A stretch of 64,000 nt of DNA from Rhabdophis nuchalis (GCA_039707465.1 CM077643.1:242566167-242630166); one strand, 5' to 3'. Positions 50,566 through 61,209 are shown, numbered from the stretch's first letter. The notes: generated from the sequence alone by a model not told the origin. Made by a program: numbers and translations.

Positions 50566-51085
50566 TATCACTCCTGTAACTGACTCTGTCCACCTTGCTA
50601 CCTTTGTCAGCCTCTTTTCCTATTTCCTCTCATCTTTCCCAGCCTTAGAGCTAGGTCCAGAGAGCCCGGTCTTCGCATGTGGTTTCTGAAGTAGTCTAAT
50701 TTGAGCTTAGTCTTTTGTGCCTCTAATGAGAACCCCGAGTTCATTTGTCGAATGATTTATTTGTTATAGGCAAAGAGCATTCCTGCTCTCCACATTACTG
50801 GAACATATTCTGATCCATCATAGGCTTTGATTAAATTGATTTTTGTAAAGCTATACTTTTTAAAAAATATATATATTATTTTTTCTTTGCAGCTTTCCAT
50901 AATTGGCCGACCTTGGTAGGTGATTTCTCAGATCATACACAGTTTTTAAGGTCAGTTTCTCAAGAAACTCTTTTTAATACAAGTTTTCCTGATGTTATCC
51001 TTCCTTATTGAGATTTTCCTACTTTAGAGCTCCTCATTTCTCCATAGTAAGCTCTCTTTTATTTAACCATTCCTTTGCTACACTA
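50566..51085. other. unassigned sequence
   Basis: No repeat or gene recognised. AT-rich stretch near 50850-50885. Confidence 0.35.
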
Positions 51086-51424
51086 GGGACACGGTGGCTC
51101 AGTGGCTAAGATGCCGAGTTTGTCGATCTGAAAGGTCGGCATTTGGTGGTTCAAATCCCTAGCGTTGCGTAACCGAGTGAGTATCCCAGCTTCTGCTAAC
51201 CTAGCAGTTCGAAAGCATGTAAAAAATACAAGTAAAAAAATAGGAACCACCTTTGGTGGCAAGGTAACAGTGTTTCTTCGGCATTTAGTCATGCTGGCCA
51301 CATGACCACAGAGATGTCTTCGGACAGCACTGGCTCTTGAGCTTTGAAACAGAGATGAGCACTGCCCCCTAGAGTCGGGAACGACCAGCACATATGTACG
51401 AGGGGAATCTTTACTTTTACTTTT
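51086..51424 (+). mobile_element. tRNA-headed SINE (GGTGGCTCAGTGGCTAAGA type)
   Basis: Head GACACGGTGGCTCAGTGGCT, then GTCGATCTGAAAGGTCGGC, TTCAAATCCCTAGCG (B-box), GGAACCACCTTTGGTGGC, CGGACAGCACTGGCTC and GAGTCGGGAACGACCAGCAC. It ends in TTTACTTTTACTTT. Full-length copy; sister of 23843. Confidence 0.9.
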
Positions 51425-51633
51425 TGCTACACAATCTTCATAGACATACCTATTTCATGTGTTCTTATTCATGTTTATTCTTATTCCTGTTATCGTGTAC
51501 ATGAGTGACAAACTAAGTAAATAAAATGAATAGAAATAAAACACCTGCTTTTCAGATGCATTTCTCAACATACCGTATATCCGATGTGAATTATTTATTA
51601 GATTTTTATCTCACCGTTATTACTTTGTAAGTA

Positions 51634-52016
51634 CAGGTAGTCCTTTTAGTAGCAATTGTTTAGTGACCATTAAAGTTACAACATCACTGAAAAAAGTGAC
51701 TTGTGACCATTTTTCATGCTTACAACCGTTGTAGCATCCGCATGGTCACGTGATCAAAATATCAGATGTTTGGCAATTGACTCATATTTATGATGGTTGG
51801 CGTGTCCCAGGGTCATGGGATCACCTTTTGCAACTTTCCAACAAACAAAATCAATAGGGAAGCTAGTGTGCCATTACTAATTTAATAACTGTGGTAATTC
51901 ACTTACCAACTGTGGCAAGAAAGGTTCATAAAACGGGGCAAAGCTCACTTAACAAATGTCTTACGTAACGACAGAAGATTTGGGCTCAGTGGTGGTCATA
52001 AGCCAAGGACTACCTG
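51634..52016. mobile_element. Tc1/mariner-like MITE
   Basis: The ends CAGGTAGTCCTTTTAGTAG and GCCAAGGACTACCTG are inverted, with TA on both sides (51632-51633 and 52017-52018). Contains ATTAAAGTTACAACATCACT, CACGTGATCAAAAT and TTAACAAATGTCTTACG. 383 bp; the best-bounded copy of its family here. Confidence 0.85.
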
Positions 52017-52019
52017 TAA

Positions 52020-52195
52020 CTTTAGGTAGTGAACAGATATAATACTCCTTCCTTCTATTTTCCTCACAACAATCCTGTGAGGAAGTTTGGGCTCCAAGAG
52101 AGTGACTGGCCCAAAGTCACGCAGCAGGGTTTGTCATATCAAAGGTGGGGCTAGAAATCACAGTCTTCTGGTTTCTAGCCCTGTGGCTCAGTTGT
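52020..52195. repeat. old dispersed repeat (CAAAGTCACGCAGCAGG type)
   Basis: CAACAATCCTGTGAGGAAGT, AGAGTGACTGGCCCAAAGTC and GGGCTAGAAATCACAGTCTT recur at 9465 and 34810. Looks like an old SINE-type family. Confidence 0.6.
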
Positions 52196-53660
52196 GGCTT
52201 CCTGATTCTGTTCCAACTGGAATGGTTGGAACGGGCCCGGCGGTGTCCACATGGACGTCACATGCATCTTGGCGCTTGCATCTTGGCGCTTCCGCAAGCC
52301 TCCGCAACGCTCCAGCTTCTCAGTGGAGTGTTGCACAGCCGCTGTATGCGCCTGTGCGGAAGCACTGAAGATGTAAAAGGACAGGTGGGGCCCTCCGGAG
52401 CACCATACTGGAATGGTATCCAGTGCTCCGGACAGGCTCCGGTATGCCCGTACCGGGCGTACCACCTGTGCCTACACAAACTGGCTCTCCAGTTTGAAAT
52501 CTCCAAATTGTTAATATGACCCAAACAATTTCCATTCATTGCTGCCACCCTCTGTTATGATCAAAGTGTGTTTGGGCATTTTCATAGAGACGTCCAGATT
52601 GGTTGGGTTATTCCTTTTAACACTCCTAATTTCTAATTCTGTTGGTTATCGGCTTTCATTGTTTTATTTCCACTGCTTGTGAACAGCTCTGATAGCTTTG
52701 GCTATAGGGCAACTCATTAAGTTACCTGCATAGATTATTAATCTCTTTAGGGAAGTTAGATAGTATTTCTCCTAAGACAAATGTCTTCTAGAAACCGGTC
52801 CTGCTTAGAATGCTTAATGTAGCAGATAAAATGACTGAGCTCCAGCTTAAGCGAGTGAGACTCCTTACCAAAACCATCTGAACATCAAGACCTTGTGGTT
52901 AATGTTATCTGACTCTGAATGCCTGAATTCAGTTCATGGAAGGTTATATAGCTGCAGTGGCAGCCGTCACCAATCCGCATCTTCCCTCGTCTTTCTCCAG
53001 GTTCCCACACAGTTGTGCATCTGGCAGCGCAAGGAAAGTGACTGCTGAAATGGTTAAGCTCATTAATTCTTTTGGCATCGCTTCCAGCAACAAAGAGGCG
53101 GATGAATCATTGCGGTCCTCTTTCATTTGCTTGCTTGCTTTGCTTTGGGGTGTTTTGTTTGTTTGTGGGTGGGTGGGTGGGGGCTTTCTCCCCTCCTGTA
53201 TGCAGAGCTAGATCAATATTTAATTTGTCAACATTCTTCAGTCTGGGTTATTGTTACACCCCTCCGTTCTTCAAGCTAGACCACTTTCGAGTTAGAAAAA
53301 CAAGGAACGCAACAGCTAATCAAGGTACAGCACGGCAAGAAGTTACAATGTCGTGAATGGTGTAGCTGCACGTTTTTGTGAGAATGCAGAATGGCACCTA
53401 TTCACATATCGCTGGAGAAGGAATTGGGTTTTAGCTATACGTGAAGGCAGAGGAAACACCAGGGAAGACCAGAATTCTGCCTCAGAATTCAGAAGCAGCA
53501 GAATCAAAGGACTGGAAAATTCTGGATCCCACATTGCTAAAATTAAATACAAAACTTTTCTAAGTACCAGCTGTAGCTTATTTTTGTAACAACCCCAAGT
53601 GTGATCAGGGAAGAGTGCAGCCCTTTCTGTCTATGGAGATTCTCAGTCATCCAAGTCATG
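52196..53660. other. unassigned sequence, 1.5 kb
   Basis: Overlapping open frames at 52175-52548 on both strands (about 95-125 codons) come from a GC-rich stretch (52200-52480) containing GCGCTTGCATCTTGGCGCTT-like duplications. No domain is recognised. The remainder is AT-moderate and unassigned. Confidence 0.4.
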
Positions 53661-53666
53661 GTAGTC

Positions 53667-53882
53667 CCAAAGGTGCTTTTTCAAGTAGCCACTTTCTTGT
53701 TTTTCTTTGAAGACGTTTCATTTCTCATCCAAGAAGCTTCTTGAGCTCTGACTGGATGGTAGGGAGTGAAAGGATTCCCCACCATCCAGTTAGAGCTGAA
53801 GATGCTTCTTGGATGAGAAGCAAAACGTCTTTGAAGAAAAACAGAAAGTCCACTTGCCTCTTGAAAAAGCACCTTTGGGGAA
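53667..53882. repeat. 216-bp imperfect palindrome (possible Penelope-like remnant)
   Basis: CCCAAAGGTGCTTTTTCAAG at the left reads back as CTTGAAAAAGCACCTTTGGG at the right. Inner arms include GAAGACGTTTC/AAAACGTCTTTG, CATCCAAGAAGCTTC/GATGCTTCTTGGATG and ACTGGATGGT/ACCATCCAGT, with the centre near 53772. The CTTCTTGGATGAGAAGCAAA text recurs in vertebrate genomes and in my memory is tied to Penelope-like elements, but I cannot confirm that here. Confidence 0.7.
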
Positions 53883-53944
53883 GTCCTTTCTGGTTAATGG
53901 TGGTTCCCCCTCCCAATCAGATCTAGACCATCGGCATCCACAGA

Positions 53945-54906
53945 GTGGATGGGAAGTAACGGACTTAGGCTCAACCCGACCAAGACCGAGTGGCTGTGGT
54001 TTCCGGCTGCCCGATTCAACCAGCTCTCTCCAACGCTGGCCATAGGGGGCGAACATCTTGCCCCTGTGGATGGGGCGCGCAACTTGGGTGTCCTCCTGGA
54101 TACCCGGCTGTCCATGGAAGATCAAGTGACAGCCGTGGCCAGGAGGGCGTTTTACCAGGTTCGCCTGGTACGCCAGTTGCGCCCCCTATTGGATCGGGAC
54201 GCCCTTCGCACAGTCACTCATGCTCTCGTGACATCCCGACTGGATTATTGCAACTCTCTCTACATGGGGCTCCCCTTGAGGTGTACCCGGAGGCTTCAGT
54301 TGGTCCAGAATGCAGCCGCGCGAGCAATTATGGGCACCTCTAGGTTTGCCCATGTAACACCGCTGTTGCGCGAGCTGCACTGGCTACCTGTCGTCTTCCG
54401 GGTGCGCTTCAAGGTGTTAGTTACCATCTTCAAAGCGCTCCATGGCTCGGGACCTAGCTACCTGCGGGATCGGATCCTGCCCCATACATCCTCACGGCCG
54501 ATTCGCTCCCACAGAGAGGGACTTCTCCGGGTGCCGTCCACTAGACTTTGTCAGCGGGCGACGCCCAGGGGAAGGGCCTTCTCTGTGGCGGGCCCAGCCC
54601 TCTGGAATGACCTTCCCCCCGATATCAGGACAACCACGGACCTCCGCTCCTTCCGCTTAAAATTAAAGACACACTTTTTTCGTCTGGCCGGCCTTGGGTA
54701 GTCTCTTTTTAGGTCAGGGTTTTTTAGGGGTAATTTTTAGTTTAGTTATGGGTTTTAGCGCAGGATCTATTTAATCTATTTTTAACTTTGTATTTTGTAT
54801 TTGTTTGTGGTTTATTTGTATTTTTAATTGCCTGTGCCCCGCCTCGAGTCCCCTTGGGGAGAGAGAGCGGGATAGAAATTAAAATTATTATTATTATTAT
54901 TATTAA
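53945..54906 (+). mobile_element. L2-like LINE, 5'-truncated
   Basis: Coding at 53949-54701 followed by a 3' UTR with GGGTTTTAGCGCAGGATCTA, TGTGCCCCGCCTCGAGTCC and an (ATT)n tail to 54906. It starts abruptly about 60 bases after the palindrome. Confidence 0.9.
53949..54701 (+). CDS. L2-like LINE ORF2 C-terminal part, open
   Basis: A 250-codon frame without stops begins in the thumb region (MGSNGLRLNPTKTEWLWFPA) and runs through VARRAFYQVRLVRQLRPLLD, SRLDYCNSLYMGLPLRC, LQLVQNAAARAIMGTSR, LRELHWLPVVFRVRFKVLVT, FSVAGPALWNDLPPDIRTTT and KTHFFRLAGLG to a natural stop. The RT catalytic core (YADD) is missing through truncation, so the protein piece can have no polymerase activity. The Met is internal. 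Confidence 0.9.
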   Translation: MGSNGLRLNPTKTEWLWFPAARFNQLSPTLAIGGEHLAPVDGARNLGVLLDTRLSMEDQVTAVARRAFYQVRLVRQLRPLLDRDALRTVTHALVTSRLDYCNSLYMGLPLRCTRRLQLVQNAAARAIMGTSRFAHVTPLLRELHWLPVVFRVRFKVLVTIFKALHGSGPSYLRDRILPHTSSRPIRSHREGLLRVPSTRLCQRATPRGRAFSVAGPALWNDLPPDIRTTTDLRSFRLKLKTHFFRLAGLG

Positions 54907-55019
54907 CAAGACAGAGGATGGAATATAAATCCCACTTCTTTTGCTGATATGGGAGGGGGGGGAAACCAAACCTCAAGGTGTCACTTGTGATGGCCCCTGC
55001 CTCTTTTGTGTACATGTTC

Positions 55020-55490
55020 AACATGTTATTTGCGAGACCACCTCCTACCCCATACATCCCTCCGGCCGATTCACTCACACAGAGAGTGTCTGCTCCAGGT
55101 GCCAATGGCCGGGCAATGCCGGCTCGCGACGCCTAGAGGAAGGGCCTTCTCTGTGGCGGGCCCTGCCCTCTGGAACGATCTACCCCCCGATCTTAGGAAT
55201 ATCACAGACCTCCGCCTCTTCCGTCAACAATTAAAAACGCACTTTTTTCGTTTAGCTGGCCTGGTCTAATCTTCTGAGAACATCGACTGGTTTTTAAATT
55301 GAATTAGATTTTATTGGGGTTTTAATTGTTTTTAGCACAGGTGGGTTAATTTAATTAGTTTTTAATATTTATGATATATTTATTACCGGTTTTATGTATA
55401 TACGTGGTTTTATTCTTCTGTGCACCGCCCCGAGTCCCTTTTTGGGAGAATGGGGCGGTATACAAATTTAATAAAATGAAAATGAAAATG
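55020..55490 (+). pseudogene. L2-like LINE last codons plus 3' UTR
   Basis: RDHLLPHTSLRPIHSHREC to VAGPALWNDLPPDLRNITDL and FFRLAGLV with a stop at 55267-55269, all in one frame. The 3' UTR follows with GTGCACCGCCCCGAGTCCC and an (AAAATG)n tail at 55476-55490. A separate insertion from the copy that ends at 54906. Confidence 0.9.
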
Positions 55491-55629
55491 AGCACTGCAT
55501 GCACATTTATTTATATTTATTAAATGTATATGCTGTCCACATCACTAATCAAAGTGACTATGCACATACAAAGAGCTGGGCTTCAGTTGCACTATCCACC
55601 AATCTTTGTTGACTTTAATCCATCCCTTA

Positions 55630-56112
55630 AGAGCTGTGGTGGTACAGTGGTTAGAGTGCAGTACTGCAGCTACTTCTGCTGGCCGACTGCAATTTGGCAG
55701 ATTGAATCCCACCAGGCTCAAGGTTGACTCAGCCTTCCATCCTTCTGAGGTCGGTAAAATGAGGGCCCAGATTGTTGGGGGCAATAGGCTGACTCTGTAA
55801 AATGCTTAGAGAGAGCTATAAAAGCACTATGAAGCGGTATATAAGTCTAAGTCAGTAGTTTCCATTGTGGCGCCCTCACCCCACAGGGGGCAATTTGATT
55901 TTTAATGGGGGCAATTTGAACTTTGTTTAAACCAAGTTAATGGCCTTTTAGGCTTCCTCCACGTGAGTAGCATTCACTTTTTGAGTAAGGTAAGAATTAT
56001 ATGTCACGGACGGGGGTGCGGGGGAGGCATCAGGATTTTAAAGATGCTTAGGTGGGGCATGGCATAAAGAGGTTGGGAACCACTGGTCTAAGAGCTATTG
56101 CTATTGCTATTC
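55630..56112 (+). mobile_element. Sauria-type SINE split by a hAT element
   Basis: Head GAGCTGTGGTGGTACAGTGG, GCAGTACTGCAGCTACTTC, AATCCCACCAGGCTCAAGG and GGGGGCAATAGGCTGAC, then GGTATATAAGTCTAAGT at 55852. The (GCTATT)n tail resumes at 56086-56112. Removing the hAT element and one duplicate restores it. Confidence 0.92.
55853..56085. mobile_element. non-autonomous hAT element in a SINE
   Basis: CAGTAGTTTCCATTGTGGCG and GAGGTTGGGAACCACTG are weakly inverted ends. The flanks GTCTAAGT (55845-55852) and GTCTAAGA (56086-56093) match at 7 of 8. The core has GGGGGCAATTTGA twice. 233 bp, no coding. Confidence 0.82.
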
Positions 56113-56655
56113 CTTCCAACCTGCTGAAGCTGCCAACCTCTGAAAAGTCTTGCTCTCTCGATACTTGTATGTAAAATATAAAACAGAGAGAAGAGAATGG
56201 AAAAGGTGACACCACAGAAGCTGTTGCCTAAGCAAAAGTGACTGAAGCCATTTTTAAGTCCAGAACTTCTAGATAACATTCCAAAATTAGCTCAGGAAGA
56301 TGCTTCGCTAATTCTCTGAAGAATAATAAAGGAGAGAAGATACAGAGAGAGCTGGTTCTAGTCATTTTGGCATTCTAGGTAAAATCATATTCTGTTGCCT
56401 TCTCTGCATTTTATTTCATTTTATTATTTGACTTATCAAATGTATATAGATATCTCAACCTCCCTCTATGTCCGAAGAGAAAAGTCTTCGATCAGTGTGT
56501 GCTACCTGTTCTAACATATGCTAGTGGAACATGGTCACTAATCTCACAATTGATACAAAAGCTACGAGTGGCACAAAAGAGCCATGGAAAAATACATGCT
56601 TGGTATTACAAGACAAGATAGAAAAACCTGCATATGGATTAGAGAACAAAGGAAA
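56113..56655. other. unassigned sequence
   Basis: No gene or repeat recognised. A short A/T-rich part lies near 56400-56450. Confidence 0.35.
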
Positions 56656-56658
56656 ATA

Positions 56659-57045
56659 CAGGTGAAACAATATCGTGCAAAAGTTCATTTATTTCAGTAA
56701 TGCAACTTAAAAGGTGAAACTAGTATATGAGATAAGACTCATTATATACAAAGCAAGATAGTTCAAGCCATGATTTGTCATAATTGTGGTGATTATGGCA
56801 TGCAGCTCATGAAAACCCACAATCTCAGAAAATTAGAATATTACATGCAATCAATAAAACAAGGATTGTACATAGAATAATATCGGACCTCTGAAAAGTA
56901 TAAGCATGCACATGTACTCAGTACTTGGTTTGGGCCCCTTTTGCAGCAATTACTGCCTCAATGCGGCGTGGCATGGAAGCTATCAGCCTGTGGCACTGCT
57001 GAGGTGTTATGGAAGACCAGGATGCTTCAATAGCAGCCTTCAGTT
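56659..57045 (-). mobile_element. Tc1/mariner transposon 3' fragment
   Basis: TA followed by CAGGTGAAACAATATCGTGC at 56657-56678 is the terminal repeat. AGAAAATTAGAATATTACAT recurs inside, as in known Tc1-type elements with an AAAATTAGAATATT subterminal motif. The transposase C-terminus is at 56918-57040. The other end is missing after about 57045. Confidence 0.82.
56918..57040 (-). pseudogene. Tc1-like transposase, last 40 codons
   Basis: Too short for a long open frame, but on the minus strand it reads in one frame KAAIEASWSSITPQQCHRLI, then ASMPRRIEAVIAAKGAQTKY and a TGA stop at 56918-56920. It matches the conserved end of Tc1-family transposases (LIxSMPRRxxAVIxAxGxxTKY), downstream of the DDE catalytic core. 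The catalytic DDE residues are not in this piece, so it is inactive. Confidence 0.85.
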
Positions 57046-57421
57046 ATATTATATTTAACTCTCAAATGGGTGTGCTTACTTGACAGAGTGTGTAGCTAGT
57101 GCTTTTCTGAGCATAAGCTGCCAGTCAAGTGATTCGTTCACTCAGTATCTTTCTTTCAGACCTTTGTCTCCTTTGGTAATATTAATTTCCTGAGATTCAT
57201 AGTTCTAATAATAATTTCATTTTCATGAGTTGCAGCGTCTGCTTCATGTGCTGTTCGTTACCACTCAACTGACTTTGTCGGCAAGCATTTTCAAAAAGTA
57301 TAGAAAGAAAAACTTCTAAACAATGAGGAAAGATTATTAGATGCTATACTCAAATTTTGTACTTTGGAAGTCTTTTCAATTTTGGAAGCCCCTAATATTT
57401 GGTGACCTAGTTCAATGAAAT
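57046..57421. other. unassigned sequence
   Basis: No gene or repeat recognised. Confidence 0.35.
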
Positions 57422-57429
57422 GCTAGGTT

Positions 57430-57697
57430 CAGTAGTGGGATTCAAATTTTTTTACTACTGGTTCTGTGGGCAGGGCTTGGTGGGTGTGGCTTGGCTTAGG
57501 GGGTGTGGTTTAGTGGGCATGGCAGGGGAAGGATACTGTAAAATCCCCATTCCCTCCCGATCAGCTGGGACTCTGGAGGCAGAGAATAGATGGGGGCGGG
57601 GCCAGCCAGAGGTGGTATTTACTGGTTCTCTGAACTACTCAAAATTTCTGCTACAGGTTCTGCGGAACTTGTCAGACCTTGCTAAATACCACCTCTG
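57430..57697. mobile_element. hAT MITE (CAGNGGTGG family)
   Basis: It starts CAGTAGTGGGATTCAAATTT and ends AATACCACCTCTG. Perfect 8-bp duplications GCTAGGTT lie at 57422-57429 and 57698-57705. 268 bp. Contains GGTTCTGTGGGCAGGGCTTG and CCCCATTCCCTCCCGATCAG like 21228-21503 and 6994-9203. Confidence 0.93.
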
Positions 57698-57858
57698 GCT
57701 AGGTTGCCAAATGCAACCTAGGCATTTTGTTGAAATAGGCCATCTAGGCCTACAACTGGATGCAGCCAGACCAGATTGACAAAATCTGTTATTATAGCCG
57801 ATCTCAATGAAGGTAGCTTTAGCTTTCCTGCAAAGTTGATTTCTTGGTTGGTCTACCC

Positions 57859-57936
57859 TAGGGGCATCAAACTCGCTGCCTGCGGGCCAGATGTGTCAAG
57901 CGCTGACCATGCCCACCCCTGGTTTAGACATCCCTG
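57859..57936. mobile_element. very short hAT MITE
   Basis: TAGGGGCATCAAACTCGC at the left and CCCCTGGTTTAGACATCCCTG at the right. The flanks GTCTACCC (57851-57858) and GTCTACCT (57937-57944) match at 7 of 8. Same family as 22227-22351, shortened to 78 bp. Confidence 0.75.
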
Positions 57937-57944
57937 GTCTACCT

Positions 57945-58585
57945 GGTAGGCCTGGCATTAGAACAGGTCTTTAAGAAACAGGCTCAAGTCCCTACTGAAG
58001 AAAATGAGCAGCAGGGTAACTAAAGTAGTCATCTTTTCTTGAAATATGTGAAATGTTGTTCTTCCCTCTCTAAAGAGGGAAGAACTTCTAAAGCCCCATT
58101 AAATCCAAATTCAAAATATATAGTTAACTGATTATGCCTGAAGGACTCTACCTCCCTTTCTATTCTTCTTTAGCAAAACAAAGAATCCTGTAAAAATGGT
58201 TTCTAAGAGTAACTAATAACATCATTCTAGGCAGGATTTGTACAATACCGATTGTTTCCACAAGTATGCAATTTATATATAAATGGTGTTTCTAGCTATT
58301 AAATCTTGATTTCATGGTTATAAACTGCTGTAGTTAACGGAGGTGGTCATTGTCTTTCAGAGATTTTCTTTGGATGAATTTAATTTAATGCTCTTACTTT
58401 AAAATGTAGCAATTCTGAAATATGCCACCCTAAGAACACAGGATATTTTTGGGAAGACATAACAGCAGATATAGTTATCCACTTGTTTCAGCAACCCAGA
58501 TTTAGATCCCAGGTCTAAATGCCTGTTTTAGGCCATTCTGGCATATGGGGACTCCCCAAAACAAGAACATTTAAATGACCCCCAA
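57945..58585. other. unassigned sequence
   Basis: No gene or repeat recognised. AT-rich. Confidence 0.35.
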
Positions 58586-58589
58586 ATTA

Positions 58590-59032
58590 GAATTATATGT
58601 GAGACTGTCTCCTGCCCCATACATCCCTACGGCCGATCCCTACGGCCGATCTGCTCCCACAGAGAGGGCCTTCTCAGGGTGCCGTCGGCCGGGCAATGCC
58701 GTCTGGCGACACCCAGGGGAAGACCCTTCTCTGTGGCAGGCCCTGCCCTTTGGAACGACCTCCCCCCTGAACTTCGTACCATCTCGGACCTCCGCCTCTT
58801 CCACCAGTGTCTAAAGACACATCTTTTTCAGCAAGCCGGCCTAGCCTAACCTCCCACTGGGGCTATTTTTTAATTTGGTTTTTAGCATAGGATTGTTTCT
58901 AGTAATTTAATATGCTTTTAAATTTTGTATATTCTGTCTTATATGCTTTTAAATTCCTGTGCGCCGCCCTGGGTCCCTCGTGGAGAAGGGCGGGATATAA
59001 ATCGAATTAAAATAAAATAAAATAAATAAATA
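58590..59032 (+). pseudogene. L2-like LINE last codons plus 3' UTR
   Basis: ETVSCPIHPYGRS-type frames and SHREGLLRVPSAGQCRLAT-like text in adjoining frames show the L2 C-terminus. The frame shift is caused by a 13-bp tandem duplication (CCCTACGGCCGAT at 58625-58637 and 58638-58650). It ends QQAGLA with a stop near 58847, then the 3' UTR with GTGCGCCGCCCTGGGTCCC and an (AAAATAAATA)n tail. Confidence 0.88.
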
Positions 59033-59035
59033 AGA

Positions 59036-59866
59036 AAATTCTGCTGCAGAATCAAGACTTTTGCCTCCTGAATGCCCATTCTCTTTGGCAGCCGAAAAGA
59101 GAGCTGTCAACAATTCAAGCTGTTTGAAGAATATTGCCAAAAATGTACTTGAGTCTTCATTGCTTCAAAAGAAGGAAAGATGCTTTAAAAAAAAAAACCT
59201 GGGCAGGTTGATCATAAAACCTTATTACAATAATTGATGTGATTTACTAATGTCACTTTCCTAGTGGAAAATACAACACACAGTAATTGCCATTTAAACA
59301 CAAAACATTACATATTCATATATGGAATTACATATTCCTAACATCTGTTCTCAGTTTCCTGGCAAGTAAGCTACAGTATTGTCCACCATTTATAATGGCA
59401 ATCAGTCCTGATGGCTCCCATAGTAGCTCTGCACGAAGGAACCTGCCAAATACTACTATCACGGCACTCTAAGTACCAGCATGCACGGATGCAGGAAAAG
59501 AGAGAGAAGGAGGGAGGGGGGAAAACGAAGACAGATGAACTAATTCTGTAATCCATTTATTTTTAAAAGTCTTCCTTGGGTCTCCGAAGGAAAGCTGAAG
59601 TCTTGCCAAGGTAAGAAGAATTACCTAGTAAATTAAGGTTTAAAATGGTTTTTCTTGTCTCTCAAGGCTTTCTTCTGGAAATAATCTATAAGGAACTTTA
59701 TGCCAGCAGTGGTCATGCTAAAATTGTAATATAGAGTACTCTGTGTCTTTTTTGTACAGAACCAGTACAAAATATAGTACAGTACTGTACAGGAAGAGGT
59801 GAGGCTGAGATCGCAGTGATACAACACATCTCCATGGGGCTCCGTGGAATCGTGCCGAATTTGACC
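59036..59866. other. unassigned sequence
   Basis: No gene or repeat recognised except a poly-A at 59188-59198. Confidence 0.35.
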
Positions 59867-59874
59867 TCCTAGTA

Positions 59875-60155
59875 CAGTGATGATGAACCTTTTTAGGCTC
59901 GCGTGCCATAAGGGGGGGAACGCAGGGGGGAAGTCACTTCCGGTTTGCTCATAGCGTCGTTTTTAGTCCTCCAGAGGCTTCAGGGAAGCTCCTGGGGCCT
60001 CCGGGGGGCACTGTTTTCGCCCTCCCCAGGCTCCTATAAAGCCTGGGGAGGGTGAAAAATGACTTTAAAAATGGCTGAATCAGCTGACAGTGCAACGCCT
60101 CCCGTGCCCTGCCAAATGGCTCCATGTGCCACAGTGCATAGGTTCGCCATCCCTG
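59875..60155. mobile_element. hAT element of the GATGGCGAACC family
   Basis: It starts CAGTGATGATGAACC and ends GGTTCGCCATCCCTG. Perfect 8-bp duplications TCCTAGTA lie at 59867-59874 and 60156-60163. The core has CCGGTTTGCTCATAGCGTCG, CCTCCCCAGGCTCCTATAAA and GCTGAATCAGCTGACAG. 281 bp. It provides the reference layout for the rearranged copies at 16652-17518. Confidence 0.95.
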
Positions 60156-60329
60156 TCCTAGTATGTCTTACTTTCTGTGTATGTCTCCCTCTTGCACATG
60201 CCCAATGAGAAGGGCAAGGCACATTTTTTGAGATGGTAATTTTTTTCCCCAAAATGTAATTGGCAGATAATTTTAAAACTTCGAATGCAGACTTCACATT
60301 GCAGATATTCTGTATCCAGACCAGAGTAA

Positions 60330-60398
60330 GGTAATATTTATTTATTTATTTTATTAAATTTATACCCCGCCCTTCTCCAAACGGACCCATATTTAATA
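60330..60398 (-). mobile_element. L2-like LINE 3' tail only
   Basis: (TTTA)n then AAATTTATACCCCGCCCTTC and CCAAACGGACCC: the extreme 3' end of L2 in reverse. About 70 bases. Confidence 0.75.
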
Positions 60399-60404
60399 TA
60401 ATAT

Positions 60405-61075
60405 TAAATAGAACAGAATAGAATTCTTTATTGGCCAAGTGTGATTGGACACACAAGGAATTTGTCTCTGGTGCATATGCTCTCAGTGTACATAAAAGAA
60501 AAGATATATTTGTCACAAATCATAAGTTACAACACTTAATGATAGTCATATGGTACAAATAAGCAATCAAATCATACTAGGAAACAATCAATATAAATCA
60601 TAAGGATACAAGCAACAAAGTTAGTCATACAGTCATAAGTGGGAAGAGATTGGTGATAGGATGATGAGAAGATTAATAGTAATACAGACTCAATAAATAG
60701 TTTGACAGTGTTAAGGGAATTATTTGTTTAGCAGAGTAATTGCATTCAGGGAAAAATTGTTCTCGTGTCTCATTGTTCTGGTGTGCAGTGCCTTATAGCT
60801 TTGTTTTGAGGGTAAGAGTTGAAACAATTTATGTCCAGAATGTGAAGGGTCTGTAAATATTTTCAGGGCCCTCTTTTTGACTCGTGCAGTGTACAGGTCC
60901 TCAATGGAAGACAGGTTGGTAGTAATTGTTTTTTCTGCAGTTCTAATTATCGTTTGAAGTCTGTGTCTGTCTTGTTGGGTTGCAGAACCAAACCAGGCAG
61001 TTATAGAGGTGCAGATGACAGACTCAATAGTTCCTCTATAGAACTGTATCAGCAGCTCCTTTGGCATAGATAACT
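60405..61075 (-). pseudogene. Rex1-like LINE RT C-terminus plus 3' UTR
   Basis: Frame 61067-60720 on the minus strand has 115 codons and no stops: PKELLIQFYRGTIESVICT, ITAWFGSATQQDRHRLQTII, RTAEKTITTNLSSIEDLYTA, KKRALKIFTDPSHSGHKLFQ and LLPSKQSYKALHTRTMRHEN, ending NAITLLNK. This is the typical C-terminus of Rex1-type RT proteins (LLxxFYRGTIES, RTAEK, PSxEDxYxxR, DPxHxxHxLFxLLPS). The 3' UTR follows down to 60405, with TGTGTCCAATCACACTTGG, AATAAAG and a short (AATAG)n-like tail. The RT catalytic core is cut off. Confidence 0.88.
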
Positions 61076-61209
61076 GAAGCTCACAAACATCCTACTCAGA
61101 AATTGGGTCTTCTTACCACAATTGACTATCTGAAGATTTGGCTCTCTGAAGCAGTTGCCCCAGACTAATGGGTCCTACGAATCAAGAGGGAGCCAGTCTG
61201 TGTGAAGAT

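Noticed and set aside
52145..52548. Frames of 95-124 codons in a GC-rich block
   Set aside because: No domain; the block has internal duplications and both strands are open.
53795..53830. Possible hammerhead ribozyme core around TTGGATGAGAAGCAAAACG
   Set aside because: The core needed (CTGANGA, then GAAA) is not met: there is an extra G, and the GAAA is changed to AAAA. Not supported as a functional ribozyme.
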